Below are positions 16,687-27,289 of a stretch of 64,000 bases of DNA, piece by piece. Origin of the DNA: a beta proteobacterium AAP51 (GTDB lineage: Bacteria; Pseudomonadota; Gammaproteobacteria; Burkholderiales; Burkholderiaceae_C). The first letter of the stretch is position 1; each line of letters starts with the position of its first letter. A model generated the notes under the pieces. That model saw only the letters and a list, made by a program, of their open reading frames with translations, was not told the origin of the DNA and did no database searches. A program made the position numbers and the translations under genes. The DNA lies in NCBI GenBank assembly GCA_001295905.1, contig LJHT01000051.1:37413-101412 (forward strand), written 5' to 3'.

Positions 16687-16711
16687 ACGCCGGCAGTTGC
16701 CGGCGTTTTTG
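16687..16711 (+). terminator. Rho-independent terminator of the pha cluster
   Basis: ACGCCGGC and GCCGGCGT form an 8-bp stem around AGTT, running into a TTTTT tract at 16706-16710. It lies between the converging phaB and DUF2788 genes, 15 bases from the latter's stop. Confidence 0.85.
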
Positions 16712-16725
16712 TCTTCGCGGCGTGC

Positions 16726-16935
16726 TCAGCCCTCGATGAAAAACTTGATGACGCTCTTGGCTGCGAAGCCCACCAGGCCGAAGCCCAGGGCCAGGAAGAG
16801 CACGAAGGTGCCGAAGCGGCCGGCCTTCGATTCACGCGCGAGCTGCCAGATGATGAAGGCCATGTAGGCCATGAAGGCGCCCACCCCGAAGGTGAGGCCG
16901 AACTGGGCGATCTGCTCTTCGGTGTAGCCGAACAT
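16726..16935 (-). CDS. DUF2788 family small membrane protein
   Basis: A 69-residue protein with two transmembrane segments (about 11-31 and 42-65) and the DUF2788 pattern: N-terminal TEEQIAQFGLT, an internal FIIWQLARESKAGRFGTFV block, then a second hydrophobic helix. Its function is unknown. Its ATG overlaps the stop of the DUF2189 gene by one base (TGATG), implying translational coupling. It is the last gene of a five-gene minus-strand run headed by map. Confidence 0.85.
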   Translation of the reverse strand: MFGYTEEQIAQFGLTFGVGAFMAYMAFIIWQLARESKAGRFGTFVLFLALGFGLVGFAAKSVIKFFIEG

Positions 16936-17771
16936 CAGCGCGTGCCTGCTTCACCGGTGGGGGCGGGCAGCACCAGATCGCGGTAGGCGTGCCAGCTGGC
17001 ATGGGCCAGCCAGGGCACCACCAGCACCAGGCCCAGCATGAAGGTGGCCATGCCGATGAGCGTGAGCGTGAGGATGAGCGTGGCCCAGAGCGCCATCGCG
17101 GCCGGGCTGGCCAGCGCCGCGGCCACGCTGGTGCGCACGGCCTGCAACACGCTGTGCGGGCGGTCCAGCAGCAGCGGAATGGCCACCACCGAGCTGGCGA
17201 ACATCGGCGCGGCCAGCACGCTGCCCAGCAGCAGCCAGGCCTCGAACAGCAGGCTCTGTTCGTTGAGCACCACCACGCGCAGGAAGTCGGCCGGGCTGTT
17301 GACCGGCGCGGCCGCGAAGCCGGTGATGAGCGAGGCCGAGGTCAGCACCCAGCCCGTGCCGGCCAGCGCCAGCAGGCCGCCGAACAACACCAGCCGGTGG
17401 TCTTTCGGCCGCCAGGCCGCCAGCGCCGTGCCCAGCGTGGCCGGGCGCCCGAGCTCCAGCGCGCGGCTGACGGCATACAGGCCCGTGGCCACCACCGGGG
17501 CCACCAGCAGAAAGCCGCTGAAGCTGCCCGCCAGAGCCCAGAAGCGCTGGCCGGCCGCCGCCATCAGCAAGGCGCCGAACAAGGCGGCTGCCAGGCCGTG
17601 CACCAGCCCAGGCCAGGGGCAGCGCATGAGGTCGGCCCAGCCCAGGGCCAGCCAATGCCAGGGGCGGCCCGCCGGCACGGCCTTCACCTGCAGGCGGGTG
17701 CCGTCAGCCGTGGCCGCGGCCAGGGCCCCAGGTCCCGGGGCGCCGGGCGGCGGTGTTTCAGGCAGCGGCAT
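16935..17771 (-). CDS. DUF2189 family integral membrane protein
   Basis: The 278-residue protein has about six hydrophobic helices after a Pro/Ala-rich N-terminus of roughly 35 residues. The WLALGWADLMRCPWPGLVHG entry segment and the long hydrophobic C-terminal half fit DUF2189. Its role is unknown; members are often annotated as putative integral membrane proteins. The start overlaps the end of mnmH by 14 bases and the stop overlaps DUF2788 by one base. Confidence 0.82.
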   Translation of the reverse strand: MPLPETPPPGAPGPGALAAATADGTRLQVKAVPAGRPWHWLALGWADLMRCPWPGLVHGLAAALFGALLMAAAGQRFWALAGSFSGFLLVAPVVATGLYAVSRALELGRPATLGTALAAWRPKDHRLVLFGGLLALAGTGWVLTSASLITGFAAAPVNSPADFLRVVVLNEQSLLFEAWLLLGSVLAAPMFASSVVAIPLLLDRPHSVLQAVRTSVAAALASPAAMALWATLILTLTLIGMATFMLGLVLVVPWLAHASWHAYRDLVLPAPTGEAGTR

Positions 17772-18840
17772 GGCCGGTCTCCCCGATCAGCTGTTGGGCG
17801 GCCGCCTGCAAGGTGGACGGCTCGCCGTCGGGCAAGGCCACGGTGCGCGCCTGGCCGTAGTGCGCGAAGTTGCGCTGCATCGAACGTTCGTAGACGGGGT
17901 CGTAGTGCAGCGTCAGCAGCTCTTCCACCACGCCGGCCAGCTCCACGGGCTGGCCCGAACGGGCCCGCGCCTGCCAGCCGGCCACCACGGCCGCACCGCG
18001 CAGCTCGCGCAGGGCGGCCAGGCGGCCGCAGAAGCTTTCGATGTCGCTGACGAAGTGCGCGTAGTCCTGCAGCAGGAACTGCACGCGCGCGGCCAGCGGC
18101 ATCTGCACCTGCAGGCAGGGGGCCTGGCGCACCGCGTCCATCAGCTGTTCGGGCAGGCGCAAGCGGCCGATGGTGCGGCTTTCGCCTTCCACGAACACCG
18201 GACGCGCCGCATCGAAGGCGCGCAGCGCCCGCCACACGCTGGTTTCGAAAGACTTCTGCGAAGGCTGCGGGCGGCCCGGCTCGGGGCCCAGCACGCTGCC
18301 GCGGTGGCTGGCCAGGGCTTCCAGGTCGAGCACCTGCGCGCCTTGTTCTGCCAGCGCCTGCAGCAGCCGGCTCTTGGCACTGCCGGTGCGGCCGCAGAGC
18401 ACGTGGAACTGCAGCTGGGCCGGCAAGGTGGCCAGCTCGGCCAGCACGGCACGGCGGAACTCGCGGTAGCCGCCTTCCAGCACCTGCACCTGGAAGCCGA
18501 TCTCGCCCAGCACCTGCGCCAAGGAGCCCGAACGCTGCCCGCCGCGCCAGCAGTACACCAGCGGCTTCCAGCTGCGCGGCAGGGCTGCGCCATGGGTCTC
18601 GATGTGCTGCGCGATGTTGCGCGCCGCCATCACCGCGCCGCGCTTGCGCGCGTCGAAGGGCGACACCTGCTTGTACTGGGTGCCGATGTCGGCGCGCTGC
18701 GCGTCGTTCAGCACCGGCCAGTTCACCGCGCCGGGCAGGCGGTCTTCGGCGAACTCGCTCTCGCTGCGCGCGTCGATGACGGCATGGAACTCGGCCAGGC
18801 GGGCGATGGCGTCGGTGGCCGCGATGCGGTGCACGCCCAT
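17758..18840 (-). CDS. mnmH: tRNA 2-selenouridine synthase
   Basis: MnmH (SelU/YbbB) converts 2-thiouridine to 2-selenouridine at the wobble base of some tRNAs via a geranylated intermediate. The 360-residue protein has an N-terminal rhodanese domain with Cys97 in VYCWRGGQRS and a P-loop domain with GRTGSAKS (150-157). The frame extends upstream to 18960, but the ATG at 18840 gives the normal MnmH N-terminus and lies 7 bases after the glnD stop. No selD (selenophosphate synthase) gene is in the window. Confidence 0.92.
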   Translation of the reverse strand: MGVHRIAATDAIARLAEFHAVIDARSESEFAEDRLPGAVNWPVLNDAQRADIGTQYKQVSPFDARKRGAVMAARNIAQHIETHGAALPRSWKPLVYCWRGGQRSGSLAQVLGEIGFQVQVLEGGYREFRRAVLAELATLPAQLQFHVLCGRTGSAKSRLLQALAEQGAQVLDLEALASHRGSVLGPEPGRPQPSQKSFETSVWRALRAFDAARPVFVEGESRTIGRLRLPEQLMDAVRQAPCLQVQMPLAARVQFLLQDYAHFVSDIESFCGRLAALRELRGAAVVAGWQARARSGQPVELAGVVEELLTLHYDPVYERSMQRNFAHYGQARTVALPDGEPSTLQAAAQQLIGETGHAAA

Positions 18841-18847
18841 CGCCGGC

Positions 18848-21475
18848 TCAGGGGCCCGAGGCTGCGACGGCGTCGAGCAATTCGGTCTCGATGCGCAGCT
18901 GCGCCTTGCTCTTCTGCAGTTCGGGGCCGTCGACGAGGAAGGTGTCTTCCACACGCTCACCCAGCGTCGTGATCTTGGCCAGCTGCAGGTTCACGTGGTT
19001 GCGGCCCAGCACGCGCGCGATGGCGTAGAGCAGGCCCGAGCGGTCGCTGGCCGAGACGGTGAGCAGCCAGCGCTGCGCCCGCTCGTCAGGCGCCAGCGAC
19101 ACCCGCGGCGTGACGGGAAAACTGCGCACGCGGCGCGACACCCGCCCGCTGCGCGGCTCGGGCAAGGGGCCGTCGCTGGCCAGCGCCTGCACCATCTGCG
19201 TTTCCACCAGCGAGATCAGGTCGCGGTACTTCAGGTCCTGGTCGGTGCCGGCGTCGCTCCAGTGCTGGGTGGCCACCACCTGGAAGGTGTCGAGCGCGTA
19301 GCCGGTGCGCGTGGTGTGCACCTTGGCATCGAGGATGCTGAAGCCGGCGTTGTCGAAGTAGCCGCAGATGCGCGCGAAGAGGTCGGGGCGGTCGGGCGAA
19401 TACACCAGCACCTGCAGCCCGTCGCCCACCGAGCTGGGGCGTGCGTTGACGATGGCCGTGGTGCCGTTGACGTGGCGCCACAGGCTGCGCGCGTGCCAGG
19501 CGATGTCGGCGGCGTCGTGGCGCGCGAAGTAGCTCACCTCCAGCGTCTGCCACAGCGGTTCTTCGGTGCCGGGCAGGGCGCTGTGCAGGGCCAGGTTCTG
19601 CCGTGCTTCCTGCTTGCGCGCTTCGATCTCCGCGTCCAGGTTCGGCTGTGCGCCGCCCAGGGCGCGCAGCGCGTAGCGGTACAGGTCTTCCAGCAGCTTG
19701 CCCTTCCAGGCGTTCCACACCTTGGGGCTGGTGCCTCGGATGTCAGCCACCGTCAGCAGGTACAGCGCCAGCAGGCGCTGCGGCGTGCCCACCAGCTTGG
19801 CGAAGCTGCTGATGACGTCGGCGTCCGACAGGTCTTCCTTCTGCGCCACGCGGCTCATCGTGAGGTGGTGCTGCACGAGGAAGACGATCAGCTGCGTGTC
19901 TTCGCGGCTGATGCCGTGCGCGCGGCAGAAGCGGCGCGCTTCCACGGCACCCAGGTCGCTGTGGTCGCCGCCGCGGCCCTTGGCGATGTCGTGGAAGAGG
20001 GCGGCCACGTACAGCAGCCAGGGCTTGTCCCACTGTGCGGCCAGCTGCGTGCAGAAGGGGTACTCGTGTGCGTGTTCAGGAATGAAGAAGCGGCGCACGT
20101 TGCGCACCACCATCAGGATGTGCTGGTCGACGGTGTAGACGTGGAACAGGTCGTGCTGCATGCGCCCCACGATGCGCCGGAAGGCCCACAGGTAGCGGCC
20201 CAGCACGCTGGTCTGGTTCATCAGCCGCATGGCGTGCGTGATGCCCTGCGGCTGGCGCAGGATGTCCATGAACAGCTCGCGGTTCAGCGGGTCGCTGCGG
20301 AACTTGGCGCCCATCACGTTGCGCGCGTTGTACAGCGCCCGCAGCGTGCGTGCGCTCAGGCCCTGCAGGCCGGGCGTCTGCGCGAAGACGAGGAAGGTCT
20401 CCAGGATGGCGTGCGGGTTCTCGGTGTACAGCTCGTCGTGCGCCACCTCCAGCATGCCGGCGCGGTCGAAGAAGCGCGCGGTGATGGGGCGCATGGGCGC
20501 ATCGGCCGAGCCGTTGATGCGCTCTTCGATGTTCAGCATCAGGATCTGGTTGAGCTGCGTCACCGCCTTGGCCGCCCAGTAGTACTGGCGCATCAGCACC
20601 TCGGAGCTGCGCTGCTCTTTCGTGGCGCGGTAGCCGAAGCTCTCGGCCGTGGCGGTCTGCAGGTCGAAGACGAGGCGGTCTTCGCGCCGCCCCGCCACCA
20701 GGTGCAGTCGTGCGCGGATCAGCTTCAGCGTGGCCTCGTGCTTCATCAGCTGCCGGGCCTCGAAGGGTGTGATCAGGCCCTTGTGCGACAGCTGCGCCCA
20801 GGTGCGGCCTAGGCCCGCGGCGCGCGCCACCCACATCACCACCTGCAGGTCGCGCAGGCCGCCGGGGCTTTCCTTGCAGTTGGGTTCCAGTGAATACGGT
20901 GTGCCTTCGTACTTCACGTGGCGCTGCTGCATTTCCAGCGTCTTCGCGCGCAGGAAGGCCTTGGGGTCCAGCGCCGCCAGGTGGGCCTGCACGAACTGCT
21001 TGAACAGCCCGCGGGCACCGCAGATGAGGCGTGATTCGAGCAGGGCCGTCTGCACGGTGACGTCACGCGCGGCCTCGGCCACGCATTCGCCGACCGTGCG
21101 CACCGAAGAGCCGATTTCCAGGCCGATGTCCCAGCAGGCGGTGAGGAAGCTGCTCACGCGGGCGGCGGTGGCTTCGTCGGGGGGCGAGGTGCCTGCCGGC
21201 AAGAGCAGCAGCACGTCGACATCCGAAAACGGAAACAGCTCGCCGCGGCCATAGCCGCCCACGGCCACCAGCGCAGCGTCGGCCGGCAGGCCGGCCTGTT
21301 GCCACAGCTCGGCCAGCGTGGCGTCGACATGGCGCGCCAGCACGCGCACCAGGGTGGTGGCGGCCGCATGGGTGGGCCGCGCCGCGCCGAAGTGCTGCAG
21401 CAGCGTGTGCTTGCCGTCGCGGAAGCGCGCGCGCAGCGCCGCCAGGCCGCCCGGGGCTTCGGCCAAGCCGGCCAC
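18848..21475 (-). CDS. glnD: Bifunctional [PII] uridylyltransferase/uridylyl-removing enzyme
   Basis: GlnD senses glutamine and modifies PII. The order is nucleotidyltransferase domain (GGYGR at about 73-77, SDVDVL with Asp85 and Asp87), helical domain, HD domain ([14 protein letters not shown]) and two C-terminal ACT domains (each starting RPDLFARI and RSGLLYAI). The frame has no ATG near the family N-terminus; GTG at 21475, five bases after the map stop, gives 875 residues. The open frame extends to 21634, but that part is antisense-frame noise over map. Confidence 0.93.
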   Translation of the reverse strand: MAGLAEAPGGLAALRARFRDGKHTLLQHFGAARPTHAAATTLVRVLARHVDATLAELWQQAGLPADAALVAVGGYGRGELFPFSDVDVLLLLPAGTSPPDEATAARVSSFLTACWDIGLEIGSSVRTVGECVAEAARDVTVQTALLESRLICGARGLFKQFVQAHLAALDPKAFLRAKTLEMQQRHVKYEGTPYSLEPNCKESPGGLRDLQVVMWVARAAGLGRTWAQLSHKGLITPFEARQLMKHEATLKLIRARLHLVAGRREDRLVFDLQTATAESFGYRATKEQRSSEVLMRQYYWAAKAVTQLNQILMLNIEERINGSADAPMRPITARFFDRAGMLEVAHDELYTENPHAILETFLVFAQTPGLQGLSARTLRALYNARNVMGAKFRSDPLNRELFMDILRQPQGITHAMRLMNQTSVLGRYLWAFRRIVGRMQHDLFHVYTVDQHILMVVRNVRRFFIPEHAHEYPFCTQLAAQWDKPWLLYVAALFHDIAKGRGGDHSDLGAVEARRFCRAHGISREDTQLIVFLVQHHLTMSRVAQKEDLSDADVISSFAKLVGTPQRLLALYLLTVADIRGTSPKVWNAWKGKLLEDLYRYALRALGGAQPNLDAEIEARKQEARQNLALHSALPGTEEPLWQTLEVSYFARHDAADIAWHARSLWRHVNGTTAIVNARPSSVGDGLQVLVYSPDRPDLFARICGYFDNAGFSILDAKVHTTRTGYALDTFQVVATQHWSDAGTDQDLKYRDLISLVETQMVQALASDGPLPEPRSGRVSRRVRSFPVTPRVSLAPDERAQRWLLTVSASDRSGLLYAIARVLGRNHVNLQLAKITTLGERVEDTFLVDGPELQKSKAQLRIETELLDAVAASGP

Positions 21476-21480
21476 GGCGT

Positions 21481-22362
21481 TCAGGAGGTGGCCAGGGCCG
21501 TCGGCGCCATGCAGGCCGCCGGCACCAGCGACGAGCCATAGCCCTGCGTGGCGAACGCCGGCGGGGCCGGGCTGCCGGCGCTGACGGTGAGCACCTCGTA
21601 GCCGGTGTCGGTGACGAGCACGGTGTGCTCCCACTGCGCCGAGAGGCTGCGGTCGCGCGTGACGATGGTCCAGCCGTCGTACGGGCGGTTGCCCTTGCGG
21701 TCTTCCTTGATGTCGCGCTTGCCGGCGTTGATCATGGGCTCGATGGTGAAGATCATGCCCGGCACCAGCTCTTCCAGCGTGCCCGGGCGGCCGTAGTGCA
21801 GCACCTGCGGTTCTTCATGGAACCGCTTGCCCACGCCATGGCCGCAGAACTCGCGCACCACGGTGAAGCCGGCGGTCTCGGCAAAGGTCTGGATGGCGTG
21901 GCCGATGTCGCCCAGGCGCGCGCCGGGCTTCACCTTCACGATGCCCTTCCACATGGCCTCGAAGGTGATCTGGCACAGCCGCCTGGCGGCGATGCTGCCT
22001 TCGCCCACCACGTACATGCGGCTGTTGTCGCCGTGCCAGCCGTTCTTGATGACGGTGACGTCGACGTTGATGATGTCGCCGTGGCGCAGCGGCCGGTCGT
22101 CGGGGATGCCGTGGCACACCACGTCGTTCAGGCTGGTGCACAGCGATGCCGGGTAGGCCGGGTAGCCGGGCGGCTGGTAACCCAGCGTGGCCGGGATGCC
22201 GCCTTGCACGTTCACCATGTGCTCGTGCGCCAGGCGGTCGATCTCTTTGGTGGTGACACCGGGCTGGATGTGCGGCGTCAGCATGTCCAGCACTTCGCTG
22301 GCAAGCCTGCCGGCCAGGCGCATGCCTTCGATGTCGGCGGCTGATTTGAGGGTGATGGCCAT
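21481..22362 (-). CDS. map: Methionine aminopeptidase, type I
   Basis: Removes N-terminal Met from nascent proteins. All five metal ligands are present: Asp101, Asp112, His175, Glu208 and Glu245, with substrate-contacting His84. At 293 residues it is about 25 longer than usual; the surplus is a C-terminal Ala/Pro tail after VLTVSAG with no known role. It is not next to rpsB here. It heads the map-glnD-mnmH-DUF2189-DUF2788 run and diverges from purL. Confidence 0.95.
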   Translation of the reverse strand: MAITLKSAADIEGMRLAGRLASEVLDMLTPHIQPGVTTKEIDRLAHEHMVNVQGGIPATLGYQPPGYPAYPASLCTSLNDVVCHGIPDDRPLRHGDIINVDVTVIKNGWHGDNSRMYVVGEGSIAARRLCQITFEAMWKGIVKVKPGARLGDIGHAIQTFAETAGFTVVREFCGHGVGKRFHEEPQVLHYGRPGTLEELVPGMIFTIEPMINAGKRDIKEDRKGNRPYDGWTIVTRDRSLSAQWEHTVLVTDTGYEVLTVSAGSPAPPAFATQGYGSSLVPAACMAPTALATS

Positions 22363-22430
22363 CCGGCGATTATCCCACCGGCCCCCTAAAATCGTTGTTT
22401 TCCCCTGACCTCCGGTTTCACCGGGCCCGC
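22363..22430. promoter_or_regulatory. Divergent map/purL promoter region
   Basis: This 68-base gap must hold both promoters. On the plus strand TAAAAT at 22387-22392 is a good -10 candidate for purL. On the minus strand GATAAT (22369-22374 reversed) is a -10 candidate for map only six bases before its ATG, which would give a nearly leaderless transcript. No clear -35 boxes are visible. Confidence 0.3.
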
Positions 22431-25400
22431 ATGACCGCCACGCCGCTTCATCTGATGCACTTCGAGGGCGGCACCGCGCTCTCGGCCTTTCGCGCCCAGG
22501 CCCTGCTGGCGCGCCTGCAGGCGGCCTGCCCGCGCATCACGGGCGTGGCCGCGCGCCACGTGCACTGGGCCGGCTTCGACGCCGCCCCCGCGCCGGCCGA
22601 GGTGGACAAGCTGGCGGCCCTGCTGACTTATGGCGACGCCTACGGCGGCCCGGACGCCGGTCGCACCGGCGGCGAGCGCGTGGTGGTGATGCCGCGCCTG
22701 GGTACCGTCTCGCCCTGGGCCAGCAAGGCCAGCGACATCGCTCGCAACGTCGGGCTGAGGCTGCACCGGTTGGAGCGCGTGACCGAGTTCGTGCTCACGC
22801 TGAAGGCGCCCTTGCTGGGCATGGCTTCGCCCAAGCCGCTGAACCTGGAGGAGCGCGCGGCCGTGGCCGCCGAACTTCACGACCGCATGACCGAGAGCGT
22901 GGCCTTCGAGCGCGAGGCCGCGCGCCACCTTTTCGATGTGCAGCCGGCCGCACCGATGGCGCATGTGGACGTGCGGGGCGCCGGCCGGGCCGCTTTGGTC
23001 ACGGCCAACACCGAGTTCGGCCTGGCGCTGAGCGACGACGAGATCGACTACCTGGGGGCCGCCTTCACGCAGCTGGGCCGCAACCCCAGCGACGTCGAGC
23101 TGATGATGTTCGCGCAGGCCAACAGCGAACACTGCCGCCACAAGATCTTCAACGCGAAGTTCACCATCGACGGCATCGAACAGCCGCACTCGATGTTCGG
23201 GATGATCCGCCACACCGAGAAGACCAGCCCGCAGCACACCGTGGTGGCCTACGACGACAACGCCGCGGTGATGGAAGGTGGCCCGGCCACGCGCTGGCTG
23301 CCGCAGGGCTTCACCAACGCGCCGGCCTACGGCCCGCGGGAAGAGACCACCCACGTGCTGATGAAGGTGGAGACGCACAACCACCCCACCGCCATCAGCC
23401 CCTTTCCGGGCGCCAGCACGGGCGCGGGCGGCGAGATCCGCGACGAAGGCGCCGCTGGCCGTGGCGCCCGGCCCAAGGCCGGCGTGACGGGCTTCAGTGT
23501 CAGCAACCTGCACCTGCCCGGCACCAACGAGCCGTGGGAGCAAAACCCGATCGGCAAGCCGGCGCACATTGCCAGCCCCTTGCAGATCATGACCGAGGGC
23601 CCGCTGGGCGGCGCGGCCTTCAACAACGAGTTCGGCCGGCCCAACCTGGGCGGCTACTTCCGCGTCTTCGAGATGCCGGTGGCCGGCGTGCAGCGCGGTT
23701 ACCACAAGCCCATCATGATCGCCGGCGGGCTGGGCAGCATCAGCGAGAGCCAGGTCAAGAAGCTGCCCTTCGGCGCCGGCACGTTGCTGGTGCAGCTGGG
23801 CGGGCCGGGCATGCGCATCGGCATGGGCGGTGGTGCGGCCAGCAGCATGGCCGCCGGCAGCAACACCGCCGCGCTCGATTTCGACAGCGTGCAGCGCGGC
23901 AACCCGGAAATTCAACGCCGCGCGCAGGAAGTCATCAACCACTGCTGGGCTCAGGGGGCACTCAACCCCATCGTCGCCATCCACGACGTGGGCGCCGGCG
24001 GCATCAGCAACGCCTTCCCCGAGCTGGTGGACGGCGCGGGGCAGGGCGCCACCTTCGACCTGCGCAAGGTGCCGCTGGAAGAAAGCGGCCTGGCGCCGAA
24101 GGAGATCTGGTGCAACGAGAGCCAGGAGCGCTACGTCCTGGCCATCAACCCCGAGCTGATGCCGCTCTTCGAGCAGATGGCCGCGCGCGAGCGCTGCCCT
24201 TACGCCGTGGTGGGCGTGGCCACCAGCGAACGCGAGCTGGTGCTGGAAGACGGCCCCGGCGGCGAACGTGTGATCGACATGCCCATGGACGTGCTGCTCG
24301 GCAAGCCGCCCAAGGTGCACCGCGACGTGGCGCGCGTGGCGCGCAGCGAAGCGCCGCTGAACCTGACGGGCGTGAAGCTGGAAACCGTGGCGCTGGACGT
24401 GCTGCGCCACCCCACGGTGGCGAGCAAGCGCTTCCTCGTGACCATCGGCGACCGCACCGTCGGCGGCCTGAACCACCGCGACCCCATGGTCGGCCCCTGG
24501 CAGGTGCCGGTGGCTGATTGCGCCGTGACGCTGGCCGACTACAGCGGCTTCCGCGGCGAGGCCATGGCCATGGGCGAGCGCACGCCGCTGGCCGCGCTGG
24601 ACGCCCCCGCTTCCGGCCGCATGGCCGTGGGCGAGACCGTCACCAACCTGCTGGCTGCGCCCATCGAGCTGCCGCGCGTGAAGCTCAGCGCCAACTGGAT
24701 GGCCGCCTGCGGCGAGCCCGGCGAAGACGCGGCGCTCTACGACACCGTCAAGGCCGTGGGCCTGGAGCTCTGCCCGGCTTTGGGCATTGGCATCCCGGTG
24801 GGCAAGGATTCGCTGTCGATGAAGACGCGCTGGACGGAAGACGGCCAGACCAAGCAGGTGACCGCGCCGGTCTCGCTGATCGTCACCGCCTTCGCCACGC
24901 TGCCCGATGTGCGGGGCACGCTGACGCCGCAGCTGCAGCCGGGGGACACCACGCTGGTGCTGGTGGATCTCGGCCAGGGCCGCAAGCGCATGGCCGGCAG
25001 CATGCTGGCACAGGTGCTGGGCCAGTTCGGCAACGAGGTTCCTGACCTCGACGACCCGCAGCTGCTGAAGAACCTGGTCGCCGCCGTCAACGCGCTGCGC
25101 ACGCAAGGCCGCCTGCTGGCTTACCACGACCGCAGCGACGGCGGCCTGTGGGCGGCGGTGTGCGAGATGGCATTCGCGGGCCACCTGGGCGTGAGCCTGA
25201 ACGTCGACATCCTCGTCACCGAAGGCGACGGCATCCACGACAGCCGTGCCGAGTACGGCGATTCCAAGAACTGGGCCGGCCAGGTGAGCGAGCGCCGCAA
25301 CGAGCTGATGCTCAAGGCGCTGTTCAACGAAGAGCTGGGCGTGGTGCTGCAGGTGCCGACCGCTCAGCGCAACGAGGTGATGGCCACGCTGCGCGAGCAC

Positions 25401-26426
25401 GGCCTGAGCCGCCATGCGCACTTCATCGGCAAGCCCAACGAGCGCGGCGTGGTGGAGGTGTGGCGCGACACCAAGCTGCAGTTCAGCGCCCCGCTGCACA
25501 TGCTGCAGCAGCAGTGGGACGAGGTGAGCTGGCGCATCGCCCAGGGCCGCGACAACCCTGCTTGTGCCGACAGCGAACACGCCGCCGCCGGCGTGGCCGA
25601 CGACCCCGGCCTGCACGTGCACCTGACGTTCGACGCGAGCAGCGCACCCGCCGTGCTGAGCACGCGCCCGAAGATGGCCATCCTGCGCGAGCAGGGCGTG
25701 AACTCGCACGTCGAGATGAGCTACGCCATGCACGCCGCCGGCTTCGACACCTTCGACGTGCACATGAGCGACCTGCAGACCGGCCGCGCGAATCTGGCCG
25801 ATTTCCAGGGGCTCGTCGCCTGCGGTGGCTTCAGCTACGGCGACACTTTGGGCGCCGGTGAAGGCTGGGCGCGCAGCGTGCTCTTCAACCCAGCTCTGGC
25901 CGAGCAGTTCGCGGCCTTCTTCAACCGCCCCGACACGCTGGCCCTGGGCGTGTGCAACGGCTGCCAGATGATGGCGGCGCTGGCGAGCATCATTCCCGGC
26001 ACGCAGGCCTGGCCGAAGTTCACGCGCAACAAGAGCGAGCAGTTCGAAGCGCGGCTGAGCTTGGTGGAGATCCTGCAAAGCCCCAGCCTCTTTTTCACTG
26101 GCATGGCCGGGAGCCGCTTGCCCATTGCCGTGGCGCATGGCGAGGGTTATGCCGATTTCAGCCAGCGCGGTGACGCGCAGGCCGTGCACGCGGCCCTGCG
26201 TTTCGTTGACCACCACGGCCGCGCCACCGAGGCCTACCCGGCCAACCCCAACGGCAGCCCCGGCGGCCTCACCAGCGTGACCACGGCCGACGGCCGCTTC
26301 ACGGTGCTGATGCCGCACCCCGAGCGTGTGTTCCGCAACGTGCAGATGAGCTGGACCTCGGGCCACATCAGCGCGCCCAGCCCCTGGATGCGCATGTTCC
26401 ACAACGCCCGCCAGGCCTTGAAGTGA
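22431..26426 (+). CDS. purL: Phosphoribosylformylglycinamidine synthase (large single-chain form)
   Basis: Fourth step of purine synthesis: FGAR + glutamine + ATP to FGAM. The 1331-residue product is the fused proteobacterial form. It has an N-terminal PurS-like region, two AIRS-type synthetase halves ([15 protein letters not shown], then KDSLSMKT) and a C-terminal class I glutamine amidotransferase domain with nucleophile Cys in GVCNGCQ and His in [13 protein letters not shown] 22431 gives the conserved MHFEGG start region; the frame opens at 22395 with no similarity. Confidence 0.97.
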   Translation: MTATPLHLMHFEGGTALSAFRAQALLARLQAACPRITGVAARHVHWAGFDAAPAPAEVDKLAALLTYGDAYGGPDAGRTGGERVVVMPRLGTVSPWASKASDIARNVGLRLHRLERVTEFVLTLKAPLLGMASPKPLNLEERAAVAAELHDRMTESVAFEREAARHLFDVQPAAPMAHVDVRGAGRAALVTANTEFGLALSDDEIDYLGAAFTQLGRNPSDVELMMFAQANSEHCRHKIFNAKFTIDGIEQPHSMFGMIRHTEKTSPQHTVVAYDDNAAVMEGGPATRWLPQGFTNAPAYGPREETTHVLMKVETHNHPTAISPFPGASTGAGGEIRDEGAAGRGARPKAGVTGFSVSNLHLPGTNEPWEQNPIGKPAHIASPLQIMTEGPLGGAAFNNEFGRPNLGGYFRVFEMPVAGVQRGYHKPIMIAGGLGSISESQVKKLPFGAGTLLVQLGGPGMRIGMGGGAASSMAAGSNTAALDFDSVQRGNPEIQRRAQEVINHCWAQGALNPIVAIHDVGAGGISNAFPELVDGAGQGATFDLRKVPLEESGLAPKEIWCNESQERYVLAINPELMPLFEQMAARERCPYAVVGVATSERELVLEDGPGGERVIDMPMDVLLGKPPKVHRDVARVARSEAPLNLTGVKLETVALDVLRHPTVASKRFLVTIGDRTVGGLNHRDPMVGPWQVPVADCAVTLADYSGFRGEAMAMGERTPLAALDAPASGRMAVGETVTNLLAAPIELPRVKLSANWMAACGEPGEDAALYDTVKAVGLELCPALGIGIPVGKDSLSMKTRWTEDGQTKQVTAPVSLIVTAFATLPDVRGTLTPQLQPGDTTLVLVDLGQGRKRMAGSMLAQVLGQFGNEVPDLDDPQLLKNLVAAVNALRTQGRLLAYHDRSDGGLWAAVCEMAFAGHLGVSLNVDILVTEGDGIHDSRAEYGDSKNWAGQVSERRNELMLKALFNEELGVVLQVPTAQRNEVMATLREHGLSRHAHFIGKPNERGVVEVWRDTKLQFSAPLHMLQQQWDEVSWRIAQGRDNPACADSEHAAAGVADDPGLHVHLTFDASSAPAVLSTRPKMAILREQGVNSHVEMSYAMHAAGFDTFDVHMSDLQTGRANLADFQGLVACGGFSYGDTLGAGEGWARSVLFNPALAEQFAAFFNRPDTLALGVCNGCQMMAALASIIPGTQAWPKFTRNKSEQFEARLSLVEILQSPSLFFTGMAGSRLPIAVAHGEGYADFSQRGDAQAVHAALRFVDHHGRATEAYPANPNGSPGGLTSVTTADGRFTVLMPHPERVFRNVQMSWTSGHISAPSPWMRMFHNARQALK

Positions 26427-26433
26427 AGCCTGC

Positions 26434-27255
26434 ATGAACCTCACCGTCCGCCGCCTGCTCGTCGACCTAAAGACGCCGTTCGCGCGCCACTGGAACGGCG
26501 GCTGCGCTTTCCGCACGGCCTTCTTCAACGCGCTGTCGATGAGCTTTCCGGCGGGCGAGCAGCTGTTCATCGACAGCGTGAAGCTGGGCGTGCAGCAGCT
26601 GCCGCCCGAGACGCAGGCCCGCTTTGCCGAAGAGGTGCGGGGCTTCATCGGCCAGGAGGCCACGCACCGGCGCATCCACACGCTGTTCAACGAGCAGCTC
26701 GCGGCCCAGGGCTATGTGAACCACTGGGAAGGCCGCATCGTGAAACGGCGTGAGCTCATGGGCAAGCTCGAACCGCGCAACTGGCTGGCCGTGACTGCGG
26801 CCACCGAGCACATCACCGCCGTGTTCGCCGAACACCTGCTCGCCCACCCCGAGGTGCTGCAAGGCGCCGAGCCGCGCCTGCGCGACCTGTGGCTGTGGCA
26901 TTCCGCCGAAGAAAGCGAGCACCGCAGCACGGCCTTCGACCTGTACACCGCCGCTGGCGGCAACCATGCCTGGCGGGTGCGCATCTTCCGCGTGGTGAGC
27001 TTCCACTTCGTGACGGACGTGCTGCGCCAGACCCTGCACAACCTGTGGCGCGATGGCCATTGGTGGCGCCCGGCTACCTGGGCCGGTGGCTGGCGCCTGC
27101 TCTTCGGGCGCAGCGGCCTGGTGCGCCACAGCATCGGTTCCTGGCGGCGCTACCTGCGCGAAGACTTCCACCCCGCGCAGGGCGACGGCCGCGCTGCCGA
27201 AGCCTGGCTGGCGGCGCACGCCGAATTGGCGCCGCCCGTGCGCAGCGCCGCGTGA
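26434..27255 (+). CDS. Metal-dependent hydrolase, PF10118 family
   Basis: The 273-residue protein is predominantly helical and carries spaced ExxH-type pairs: GQEATHRRIH (about 72-81), ATEHITAVFAEH (123-134) and HSAEESEHRSTAFD (152-165). This pattern suits a ferritin-like di-metal site and matches the predicted metal-dependent hydrolase family COG3687. The substrate is unknown. It begins seven bases after the purL stop, so it is probably co-transcribed with purL, though there is no metabolic link I can name. Confidence 0.8.
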   Translation: MNLTVRRLLVDLKTPFARHWNGGCAFRTAFFNALSMSFPAGEQLFIDSVKLGVQQLPPETQARFAEEVRGFIGQEATHRRIHTLFNEQLAAQGYVNHWEGRIVKRRELMGKLEPRNWLAVTAATEHITAVFAEHLLAHPEVLQGAEPRLRDLWLWHSAEESEHRSTAFDLYTAAGGNHAWRVRIFRVVSFHFVTDVLRQTLHNLWRDGHWWRPATWAGGWRLLFGRSGLVRHSIGSWRRYLREDFHPAQGDGRAAEAWLAAHAELAPPVRSAA

Positions 27256-27289
27256 GCCGGCCCTGCGCACGCTGACCGCACGCCCACCC

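Noticed and set aside
22386..26690. 1434-codon minus-strand open frame opposite purL
   Set aside because: Its His/Ala/Val-rich repetitive composition follows from the GC-rich third positions of purL. No domain is visible and purL is unmistakable.
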